Below, piece after piece: positions 31,201 to 41,345 of a DNA stretch of 64,000 nucleotides (positions within the stretch are counted from its first letter, which is position 1; every line of letters starts with the position of its first letter). The notes beneath the pieces were generated by a model. That model was not told where the DNA came from and did not search any database. It worked only from the letters and a program-made list of their open reading frames with translations. Source of the DNA: Linanthus parryae (Eukaryota; Streptophyta; Magnoliopsida; Ericales; Polemoniaceae); the NCBI GenBank assembly GCA_023055425.1, contig JALGPY010000002.1, positions 122,400,088 to 122,464,087 on the forward strand. The letters run 5' to 3'. The position numbers were made by a program, and so were the translations under genes.

Positions 31201-31840
31201 AAACATGGGAAGAGTGTGTCTCTCAGTTTATGGTCAATTTTTCCCATTCTCACAAATGATAAAGCTACAGAACGAGATATGGAACTTTATGAAAATGCAT
31301 AATGAATCATTGATCAAGGCTTGGGAGCGCCTCAATCGTTTTCTATGTAAATTCCCTAACCATGGCATTGAAAAAGCCCAGGTTATCCAAATCTTCTATG
31401 ATGCACTTGGAAAGCTTGACAAAGATAAGATTGATAGAGAAGCTTGGGGCAATTTCTTGTGCAAATGCGACTTGGAGGGTGCATAAGAGTTGATGAGATG
31501 TGCTTTGGAGAAAGAGGAGAGCTTGAATTATTAGTCCAAATAGCGATAACCGATGAACTCAGGTAAATGCGGTGGAGGCAGTACATGAATCAGATGTTTC
31601 AGAGTTGCATCAGCAACAACATGCATTAGCTTCAGAGTTGGCCGAGATGAGAGGGTTAATGAAGATGATGGGTCAGCACGTGATGACCATGACCACTCAA
31701 AGCACTACTGCTTCAGTTGCACTCCAAGAAGTTCGAGCATAAATTAAGGAGCTTAAGGAACAGCGTGAACAAAGAACAGTGGGCAATAATTTTGATACAT
31801 CTGAGGAACAGGCTAAGTCCATCACCACTCAAAGTGGTAT
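31201..31840 (+). pseudogene. Athila-like gag, second part after NA-1
   Basis: The frame resumes with FPFSQMIKLQNEIWNFMKMH, AWERLNRFLCKFPNHGIEKA, QVIQIFYDALGKLDKDKI and NFLCKCDLEGA, the standard continuation of the gag domain. Downstream, HQQQHALASELAEMRGLMKM reads as a coiled-coil linker with shifted frames and stops (for example 31484, 31740, 31842). This copy could not make full-length gag. Confidence 0.82.
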
Positions 31841-31899
31841 TTAACTTAACGATCCTCCATATCCTAGTCATGCTAGAGCGGTAGCATCTAAGGAAAAGG

Positions 31900-32650
31900 A
31901 GCATGAAGTCTCCGATTCTTTGGAGGCTCCCGTCATGGTCCCCCAATCAAAGGGCATGACTCTTCAGAACGAGGAGGAATCTACTGAGGTAAAACTTTTA
32001 TCTCCTCCTTCATCTTCAGAACTACCCTTCCCATTACGTACTAGGAAGAAGAAGGATGATTATGAGGAATACAGGCGCTTTCTGAACGACTTCTATAAAC
32101 TACATATTAATATTCCATTAATTGAGGCTCTTCAAAAGATGCCGAATATGCACAGTTTATTAAAGATTCCATTCTAGGATAGAAAGAAGGGGATGAGTTT
32201 CAGAGAGTTAATTTAAAGGAACAAATTGGTTCATGTGTTTTGCATGGGCTGCCAATGAAGAAGAAGGATCCAGGTAGTTTTGTCATTGAGGCTACATTGG
32301 GTGACATCTACATTGGAAGGTCTCTCTACAATTTGGGAGCGAGCATGAATTGATGTCGTTATCGGTATTCAAAAAGCTAAGTATGGGGAAGCCTCCGAAA
32401 ACGTGGATAACTCTTCAATTTGCAGACTAATCATCCAAGAGAGCCTGTGGGATGATACATGATGTACTTGTGAGGGTCAGCTGCCTGATAACTCCCGTTG
32501 ACTTTGTTATATTGGACATGCCAGCAGGTGATGTGCCTATAAATCTGGGCAGGCAGTTCTTAGCAACGGGTCGTACTCTCATTGATGTAGAGAAGGGGAA
32601 CTTTATCATGGGGTAAATGATGACATGTATACTTTTTGAGTCTTCAAACC
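31900..32650 (+). pseudogene. Athila-like protease region
   Basis: Frames read FPLRTRKKKDDYEEYRRF, then LHINIPLIEALQKMPN, and after frameshifts the protease segment with SLYNLGASMN (D[L/T]GA replaced by NLGA near 32325-32350), IHDVLVRVS, DFVILDMPAGDVPINLGR and TLIDVEKGNFIMGV. These are the recognisable Athila-type aspartic protease landmarks. Several stops are present (32175, 32208, 32351, 32428). Sequence recognisable as pol stops soon after this, with no RT following. Confidence 0.78.
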
Positions 32651-34655
32651 AACGCCCCAGTACTCATGGGAGTATCAGCAAGGGGTTCCATTCTCTGTAC
32701 AAGTGAAGCACCAAATCCCAGAGCTTTTGCAAGGGGATCGACCTGAGTAATGGGATCGAAATAAGCCATTTTCTGTGCAAGCACATGAAGCAGTTCTTCA
32801 AATTTAGAACATGAAAGCTACGCCGGAAGTGGCACAATGTGCCATACCACCCTCTTGAGGTGGCAGAGGTTACTGGGTCGGGCCGTCGACCTTACAATCA
32901 TTTTAGTTTGTGTATTCTCCATAGCTTATTTTGAGGGGTGATAGAGTGTGGACTAATATTTCCAATCAGTGTGCAGGGACACAAGAATGAAGGATATGCG
33001 CTGTATTCCCTTCTTGATGTGCGCAGTGAAGGCACCAGAGTTGCTGAGCATATCGGGATGTGGACGCAAAGAAAAAGAATGAAAAAGTGAGGTATTCCCA
33101 GTACCATTTGTTCAAAAGACAAGTGCACTCGTACGAATGGAATGCCTTATGAAAATATCAGAAAACATTTCGTGCGAATAGAAACAGGTCTTCAGCTCAT
33201 TCGTGCTAAAAAAAAATCGTACGAATAGGATACCCTTTCGCGTGAATGCCTTTCGTACGAAAGCCCTTTTTCATTCGCACGAAAGCCCCTGTACAGCTTG
33301 TTGATAACTTCATTAACTCCTACACTTAGAATTCATGTCTTTCTGCATACGCTCCAAATTCATTGGGGATAATGAAGATCTTAAGTGTCGGGTGGGGGGG
33401 GGGGGGGTTATGTCTACCTTTGCAAGCCATGTATGTTTGCATCGCCTTGTTACATGTAGGATGTGTAGTATTGTGAGTTTGTGTGGTTAGTGTAGTGTGT
33501 TTTAATATATATTCGTATTGTTGTAGATTGTTAGTTCTTGCATTGTTTGCACTTTTACATTATTGAGTCACCCTACCCAAAGTTGTGTGATTAGTCGAGT
33601 TGGCCAAATGCATATAGAGTGTAAGAAAAGATGAAAAATTAAAAAAAAAAAATAGAAAAGAAAAATCCATAAAAATTGAAAATTGTGAGTTAAGGGCAAT
33701 TGATGAAGCTAGAAACCGAAGAGAGTTCAGTGAAAGAGTCTCAGAGAATAGAAAGCGCCATAGTAGGGAAAACTTTAATTTTAGAATCTTGCACGTTAGT
33801 TTCACGAAAGGAAGTCTCGGGTATTCAGGGAAAGTGGAAAGTAAATGAGGGTATACCTTTAGTTCATTTATTGTGCTAGGATGATTTAGTCCTGAGGTGG
33901 TTGAATAGTTTGTTTTCGAGTGGAAACTTGTGGGCTCTTGAAATCTGGGGTGGACCTTCGTGTTGAGTTGGTTCCATGTGGTATGCTGCCTTAGCCTAAG
34001 TGAAGTTAGGGAGTGTACACCACCATCCCTTACAGTGACTTCAAGCGCTAACCGGAAAATCCCACGCTTAGTTGCTCTAAATGTACGGTTGAAAAAAATT
34101 AGAAGAGAATGAAAAACGAAAAAAATCAAAATCTTCTCTTGGATTAGATACGGTGAATGTTTCCATTTATTTCGAGAATTTGGATTACGTCCAATTAGAG
34201 TGATTAAGGAAAATTAAATTCAAGTCGTATTACACGGAGTTGTGTCTCCCGTCACTGGGACAATTTGCATTGAAATGCAATTACGGCTAAGAGGGTCTGA
34301 AAACCTCAAATGACTTGGCGACGAAAGAATTTAGTACTTAGGATGACCCTTTGAGCTAAAGGACGTGCCCGAATCTTGGATTGACTATGGTGGATGTTTT
34401 GGGACACCTTAGTGAGCTTGTGCGTAGGATCACTCTACTTTAATTTCTTGCTATTGGTTGTGAAATTTCGAAAGAGACTTGTTAAAGCTTGATGATTTTG
34501 GTTAGTGATAGCGAGATTGCCCAATCTATAAGAAAAGAAAAAATATGTGTTTTTTCACTATTTGGTTTGCTTAATAATTGAGTTGCATTGTATATAGCAT
34601 GTAGATTGCATAGTCGTGTGTGTGAGTTATTTGTGTCGCATGGCTAGTCACGAGT
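32651..34655 (+). other. Athila-like 3' non-coding region, pol absent
   Basis: After a short protease tail (PTPQYSWEYQQGVPFS, about 32650-32690) there is no RT, RNase H or integrase. From 33110 to 33290 there is a cluster of TTCGTACGAA-type motifs. A run of 14 G stands at 33394-33407 within the phrase TTAAGTGTCGGGTGGGG, a known Athila 3' landmark. The rest to 34655 is AT-rich with purine stretches and no gene. Confidence 0.6.
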
Positions 34656-34817
34656 AGTAGGAAATTCCTTTTTTTTTCGGTAAGTTTAAATGTATAGAAA
34701 AAGAAGGAGAAGATATTACAAGTTTACAAGGGGCATTCCCCAGGTAAAGCTACAAGCCCAGACAGAAAGGTTGATGTAAAACAGCTACAACCAAGTAGAC
34801 CTAAAATCTACTAGCAA

Positions 34818-37800
34818 CTAACTAGTGATACCCCAATTCCTTAAGACATGAACTAAGCTGGGGTTTTTAAAGTAATCAGCAGAAATGACCTTGGCCCTCA
34901 CAACCATTACAATATTTCTAATAACCAAGACTTGTGTACATTTCTTAGCTTGGAAGATTCTGCAATTCCTCTCCTTCCAGATGTGGTAGACAGTGGTTGC
35001 AAAGCAAACTCTCACCAGGTTGTTCTTGCTATTGTTGGAGAACCATTCACAATTTAAGTGTTCTATCCAAGCACTCCATTGAATATGTTGATCCTCAAGA
35101 TACCAAAGAAGTCCCAAATAGCTGAGGAGAATGAGCAGCTCATAAAGAGGTGGCTATGGGATTCAGTACATTGTCCACAAAGGGCACAAACAGGGTTTGT
35201 TGTGAGACCCCATAGAGCAAGTCTATCAAGGGTACTGAGTCTATCTTGAATGGCTAACCAGAGGATGAATGAGAATCTGGGAATGTAGTGCTTGTGCCAA
35301 CAGAGCCTATACCAGGTTATCTGAGGTTGCCTATTTTTGATAATATTCCAGGCTGAATTGATGGTGAACACACCACTAGGATCAGCAAGCCAGGTGACAG
35401 AATCAGAGCAGGTGAGGTTGATGGGAAGGTGGTCAGTAAGGTGAGATATCTCACTCACATAGTGACTGTTGGGGCCAGGCCATTGCCACTGACCTTGCAC
35501 AATGAGTTGGTGAACTTTAGCATCTTTAGAGAGAGCAACATCATACATAACTCTTGCATTAATATAAGACAAGATAGGACCTCCATCAAGCCAATTATCA
35601 TACCAGATGAAGGTGTTCTGACCATTACCCACATGGTGCTTGAAGTAGAGTCTGAAAGTTTCTTTGAGACTGAGCAGCTTCCTCCATATCCATGAAGCAT
35701 TTGTAGGGAATTTAAGCCTCCATATAGACCTGTTCTTGAGGAGATAGGTGTTCACCCATTTGACCCAGTAAGAAGAGGATTTGGTAGCCACAATAGCCCG
35801 AAGATGTTGGCAAATAGCAGCCTTGTTCCATGTTTTAGAGCATTTAATCCCGAGACCCCCTTCATTATATGGCAAGCATATTTGGTGCCAAGCAATCTTA
35901 GATCCTGAATGTTTAAGTTCTTGCCCTGACCATAAAAAATTTCTCATGAGATCTTCCATCTCCTCGTGAACCCTAACAGGGAGGATAAAAATAGAAGACC
36001 AATAAACCTGCAAGGAGAACAGCATGGTTTTAATTAATTGAACTCTTCCTGCATAGGATAAATATTTAGAGGGCCAGCTCTTGATCCTTGTTGTGATCCT
36101 GTCAATAATAGTAATGCAGTCCATGTAGCTCAAATTAGAAGTGATGAGAGGAACTCCAAGATATCTGATGGGTAGCTCTCCAATGGGGTAGCCACAAATT
36201 AGTAGAATCTGGGATTGAACAGAGGTGTGTACTCCATAGAAATAAACATTACTCTTCTTCTGGTTTGGCTTGAGACCAGAAAGAGTGCTATAAGTGGATA
36301 AACCCTCCATGATAAGCTTGACATATTGGGTATGCCCTTTGCAAAAGATCATAAGATCATCTGCAAAACACAAATTAACAATGTTCTCATGCTTGCATCT
36401 CCAATGATGAGAAAATTGAGGGTTGGTTGCAGCCATACTCAGAATACCAGCAAGAACTTCCATAATGATCACAAAGAGGTAGGGGGACATGGGGTCCCCC
36501 TGCCTAACTCCTCTAGTGCCTTTGAAGAAGCCCTAGAGTGTGCCATTCAGAGAAATAGAAAATGAAGCAGTGGTGATACACTCTCTTATCCAATTGATGA
36601 AGACAGGGTGGAAGTTAAGGCAATGTAGCACAGCAAGGAGGAACTGCCAATTAACATGATCATAAGCCTTCATGAGGTCAATTTTGAAAGCACATCTTGC
36701 CCCATGATCATTACTATGGTACTTTCTCATAAGCTCATGAGAGAGAAATATATTATCTGAAATTCTCCTACCTTTGATGAAGGCAGATTGTGATGGGTGA
36801 ATGATATCAAGGAGGGCAGCTTGCATTCTAGAAGCAATTATCTTAGCAATCACCTTGTAAGGAGTGGTGCAGTAAGAGATAGGTCTGTAATCAGCCACAG
36901 TTCGAGGGTTTGGAATCTTGGGGACAAGGGCTATAGCAGTGGTGTTCATGGCTTTAAGGAGCTTCACTGTAGCAAAGAACTCCCTAACAGCTTCAATGAT
37001 ATCATCTTTCATTGTGCTCCAACTGTGCTTGTAGAAACTAGCAGGGTAACCATCTGGACCAGGAGCCTTGTTGGCTGGCAAAGAGAGAAGAGTTTGTTCA
37101 ATTTCTGCAGCAGTAACTTCTCTAACCATATCCATGCTTTGATCAGTGGTAAGAGTATGCCTTATATAAGGACTAATGCTGGATGTGGGAACATCAAAAC
37201 TGCCTCCCTCAGCTCCCAACAGGTTGTGGAAATAGGAGACAAACTCATTCTTAACAGCAGTAGGATCAATAAGAAGATCTCTCTGGGAATTGGTGATGGT
37301 GACCACTCTATTCCTTGTGTTCTTGGCTTTGACAGTTCTAAAGAAATAACCTGTGTTTTTGCCCCCAAGATTAAGCCATTTTTCTCTGGATTTATGTATG
37401 TAGAAGCTCTCTTCTGCAGATGCCACCCTAATGTACTCACTGATAGCATTTTTCTCCTCTTCTCTATGGTTGATGTTTGTGGGATCTTGATCAATGAGGT
37501 GCTGACAGTGTTCAACTCTTGATCTACAAGTGGTCACTCTGTGGGAGATATTACTAAAGTGTTCTTTGTCCATCTCTTTCAAGGGCTGCTTCATGTTGCT
37601 GAGAATTTGGGTGACTTTGAACTGATAGGAACCCTCAATGTGCCTATGCCAATTCTGTGAGACAATGTCTTTGTAGTCCTTGTGCTTAATCCACATATCA
37701 AAGAATCTGATTGTCCTTCCTTGAACTGGATTGTTGTTCCCCATATTGACCACAATAGGAGTGTGATCTGAAGTGAGCATGGAAGAATAATTTGCAAAAG

Positions 37801-38442
37801 CATTGGGGTAGCATTCATCCCACTGAGAATTGGTTAGAGCTCTGTCAATCTTGGTTGAAACAGGGTTGGCACACTGTTTGTTGGACCAAGTGAAAAAGTG
37901 ACCTGTGCTTCTAAGATCCTAGAGCTCACAGTTTGAGATACAATGGCTAAACTCATCATAATAGGAAGGCCAAGAGGTTTACCCCCCACTTCTGTCAAAG
38001 TGGAATCTGGGAGCACTGAAGTCCCCCAAAGTGATCCAAGGAGCTTGACCAATAGTATCTGCAATAGAGCAAAGAGAGTGCCACACAGATCTTCTTTCCA
38101 AGTAGTCATTAGAGGCATATATAAGAGTGAAAAAAAATCAGTGTTAGAAGCTAAAAGCTTAACTAAACAATGAATGTGCTGATCAGACTCCTGGAGCTTA
38201 GTGACACAGACATCAGCTCCATTCCATAAAACCAGAATCATCCCCATATGATGCTGGTTAAGGTTGTGGCAGAAATCCCAGCTTCTATTAATGTTGAATG
38301 CCACATTATTAACATTAGGCAATTTAACCTTAGTCTCAAGGAGTCCAAAAAGAGAAATATTATACTCATTAATAAGATGTTTTACATCAATTTGCCTAAT
38401 GGGGTCATTAAGACCTCTAGTGTTCCATGAAGCAAAAATCAT
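34818..38442 (-). pseudogene. LINE-B ORF2: endonuclease, RT, zf-RVT-like
   Basis: The start at 38442 gives MIFASWNTRGLNDPIRQID. A frameshift near 38110 disrupts the endonuclease; SDHTPIVVN follows near 37760. From 37780 to 35063 the frame is open except for one TAG at 36533: LPANKAPGPDGYPASFYK, RPISYCTTPYKVIAK, GVRQGDPMSPYLF, FADD at 36356-36367. The C-terminal zf-RVT-like region has LCWHKHYIPRFSFILWLA and CALCGQCTESHSH. A frameshift near 35100 leads to the last piece, which ends at 34818. The RT domain is close to intact. Confidence 0.88.
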
Positions 38443-38478
38443 GAGAACTACAAAAAGGGGCAAAAGAGAAGGCAGAAA

Positions 38479-40141
38479 CTACCTCATACCCTTAGGGCTA
38501 TGCTTAGCCCTTGGGTTGAGTCTAGAAGCTGGCACATTTCTTCTTTGTGCTTGTTGTTTCTGGCTGTTTGGACTGGGAGACTGCTTCTTGGTCTTCTTCT
38601 TCTTGACATCAGTCCATTCTTGATCACACATTGGGTTGGCTTCATCAGTGTTATTAGCTTGAAGATTCTGGATGAAGGTAGGGCTAATCTCTTCTAGTAC
38701 TGGGTATTGGGTAATTTCCAGACTAGGAGAATTGGCAGATATTGGTGTGCTGATGTCAGTATTCACAGACTGAGACTGAGACAGAACCTGAGTGGGGGTG
38801 GTAGTAGGAGTATATCCATGAGTATTGCTAGCATACCCAACACCACTTGGGTCATCCAAGAAGCTGTCAATCTCCTCATCATCATCATCATTGTCATGGT
38901 TGAGATCACCCTCAGAACCTCGATCCTCAAGGGGAATGAATCTGAAAGAGGTAGGCATAGGTTTAGAGATGGTAGCAAGTTGGTCCAAGATAGCGGTTTC
39001 AAGGGGTACTTGTTGGGGAGGATTTGGTTTGGATATGGAGATCCAGTTAGGTTCAGTGCGTGGTGGATCAGGAATGTGTTCAGGGATCATCACATTAGGG
39101 GTTGGAGGAGTGGCAGGGTTGTTTGTGTTAGTGGTTTCACTAGTATTGGCTCTCCATTCTTGTATGGTGGATGGTTGGCATTTGTGCCCAAATACCTTAC
39201 AGGTAGCACACACAGGTGGAAGAGGAGGTAGCTCAACAAACACCTCAACTTCCTCTCCATCCTCATCAAATGCTACGAATTTTTCTGTAATAGGCCTAGT
39301 AGCTTCAATTTCTAGGCACACTCTAGCATAGGAAATTCGGGTTCTATCTTTGGTTTGCGTATCAGCACAGAGGGGTTTGGCAAAAGCACTACATATAAAT
39401 CGGAGTTCATCCTCATCCCATAGCTCAATAGGGAGGTTGAAGAGCTTGACCCAAATAGGGATTCTTTGGTGGTTAACTCTTGACATATTGAGCATAGTGG
39501 TCCATTGTCTGAGCATAAGAGGTCGGCTACCAACATGCCAAGGTCCTTCCTCAAGGACTTCAAGACACTCTTGAACAGTGTCAAAATGGAAGAGGTAAGC
39601 GCCCTCTTCATTAGCTTGAACCATTATAAGCCCTGCCTTGCTCCAAAGCTTCTCAACAGATTCCTTCATATGAGAAAATGAAAATCTCTTCCCATGTGTA
39701 TAGCTAACAAGACAGGCATCAAATTTAGACTTCTTCTTCTTAAAGATAGATTTGGGGAGCAGAATTTTACCATAAATGAGTCTTGCACTCGGATTGTCAG
39801 TGAGCTAATCCCACTCGTAGTTATGTCTCTCCAAGAAGCAGTAGTTGGGGGGTTTCGCCTGCGTGGAAGTTAAGATTCTCGTTCTGAGAAAGGGGTGGGA
39901 ATTCCTCAACAAGATGTGATGGTTCTTTCCTTGGGGGGAGCTGGTTTTGAGAATCTCATATGAGTACAATGGTTTGAAACCTGGGTGGACAGAGGTGGAG
40001 GCATGATTGAAATTCAAACCTGGCTGGACAGAATTGGAGTCTTGGCAGTGTGGATAAGGCGTGGGTGGACCTCCTGTGACAAAGTTTCAACGCGTTCTGA
40101 ATCTTATCTCTCACAACCTAAGGGGAATGGCCACCGGACAT
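38479..40141 (-). pseudogene. LINE-B ORF1
   Basis: The start at 40141 (MSGGHSP) quickly meets a stop, and another stop lies near 39807 (WD*LTDNPSARL). From 39669 a 396-residue frame is intact: ECLEVLEEGPWHVGSRPLML, IPIWVKLFNLPIELWDEDEL, knuckle CATCKVFGHKC near 39195, then a variable acidic/Pro-rich tail ending NPRAKHSPKGMR at 38479. The stop is about 40 bases before ORF2. The role is RNA binding in the LINE particle. Confidence 0.85.
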
Positions 40142-40450
40142 GGCGCCGGCGACCAGCAAAACCTCAGATGAGGAAAACTCAGAACATAATCAAGTGGGAT
40201 CTTGAATTGTAGATTGAGATGATCAAGAGCTGAAAAAGATGGGGGAACAACGATTCAAGCAACACTAAGAGCAAGATCTAACAAGGATCCATACGGGTTT
40301 CTAGTTGAGCAAGAAAGATGAAAAGTAGGAGAGAGGTGAGAGCATTTTCTCTCACTAGAAACTTTAACCGACGGTTGATTGCAAAGACCAATTCACCAGT
40401 ATGAAATTCCTTGGTGTTGTGAAGCAAGTTATTTCTCGGGACGAGCAAGA

Positions 40451-40467
40451 GCAAGTGTGGGGGAATT
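40451..40467 (+). promoter_or_regulatory. Polypurine tract of Athila-like element
   Basis: GTGTGGGGGAATT ends directly before the right LTR start TGATATATC at 40468, as in Athila-type elements. Confidence 0.75.
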
Positions 40468-41335
40468 TGATATATCATTTTAGGAGCTACATCTTATTTC
40501 CATTTGCCACGCTAATATGAGAGTTGTGAGCATAATTGCTGGGAATATAATCTGTTTTGTCACTTTTTGCTTCCTATGCGCTACATTGTTAGTCCGGGGA
40601 TTTCTATGCATATTTTGATGTTATTTGTCAAATATAATCGCTTGGTATGTTTTTTCATGTTTTCTTGACAGGAACGGATGCTAATCAGTTGGTAGGAGGC
40701 ATGGAACGAGCTTCAGAATCAACGCTCAAGTGGAGTAAGAGAAGCAAAGTTGGAGAAGCTAGAATGACTAGTCTGCACTCTTTTGATGATATCTTAAGTG
40801 GTACAACTAATTTGGGAGTGACACCGGTGGAAAATTAAAGTAGACTCAAAGAGCTATCCAACAATAGATCACAGAGCTAAATCGGAGATCAGACGAAGAA
40901 GATATGGCTTGGAGAAGTTAGGGTCCAGATTCCATTCGTACCAAAGGATTTCCCATTCGCAGGAAAAGTTTTCGTACGAATGCCCAAAGAATTCACACAA
41001 ATGCCACTGACACCAAAGCCCGATTTTTGGGGTTAAAATGCAAATATTGAAGACTAACGACGGGAATTGACTCAAGAACGACCTAGGGGGCTGGAAAACA
41101 TTCATTCAGGCATAGAGAAGCCAGCGATGAAGACACTTAAGTCTTAAGTCAACCACTTGTTTGGGGTTGGAAAAATCTTAAGTCTACCGACATCCTCCTG
41201 GTTACTTCACTCTAAATTAATATTTTAGCAAAATAATCTCAAGATTGTCCTTGTGGGATTGATAACTCGGGGTTGAAATATTATACTATATTCCTTGAAC
41301 CGTGCAGTTTCGGTAGCACGTAAGAAAACGTGTCG
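40468..41335 (+). repeat. Right LTR of Athila-like element (internally deleted)
   Basis: It is similar to the left LTR from TTAGGAGCTACATC onward and ends AAGAAAACGTGTC. About 830 bases present in the left LTR (27138-27970) are missing around 41118-41148. A TTCGTACGAA-type motif cluster lies at 40935-41005. Confidence 0.8.
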
Positions 41336-41345
41336 GCCATCTTTT

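Larger units (their letters stand above)
34671..40397 (-). mobile_element. LINE-B: full-length LINE of 5.7 kb
   Basis: Target duplications AGTAGGAAATTCCTT (34656-34670) and AGTATGAAATTCCTT (40398-40412) differ at one base. The element has a 5' UTR, ORF1, ORF2 and the shared tail next to the T-rich left end. The conserved LINE 5' end is at about 40362; 35 further bases (40363-40397) lie between it and the duplication. It sits just upstream of the polypurine tract of the Athila-like element. It is the most complete LINE here but carries several lesions. Confidence 0.93.
26484..41335 (+). mobile_element. Athila-like Ty3 element without RT/integrase, interrupted by NA-1 and LINE-B
   Basis: The left LTR (about 26484-28157) and right LTR (40468-41335) share long similarity, for example TTAGGAGCTAYATCTTATTT and CTATGCGCTA. 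A tRNA-Asp-type primer site follows the left LTR, and GTGTGGGGGAATT precedes the right LTR. Inside are gag, protease, and a long 3' non-coding part with the phrase GAAGATCTTAAGTGTCGGG, but no RT, RNase H or integrase. NA-1 (28741-31200) and LINE-B (34671-40397) are later insertions with target duplications in it. Confidence 0.82.

Noticed and set aside
38479..39669. Host-like DUF4283/zinc-knuckle gene
   Set aside because: It is followed at about 40 bases by LINE ORF2 and lies inside target duplications; it is LINE-B ORF1.
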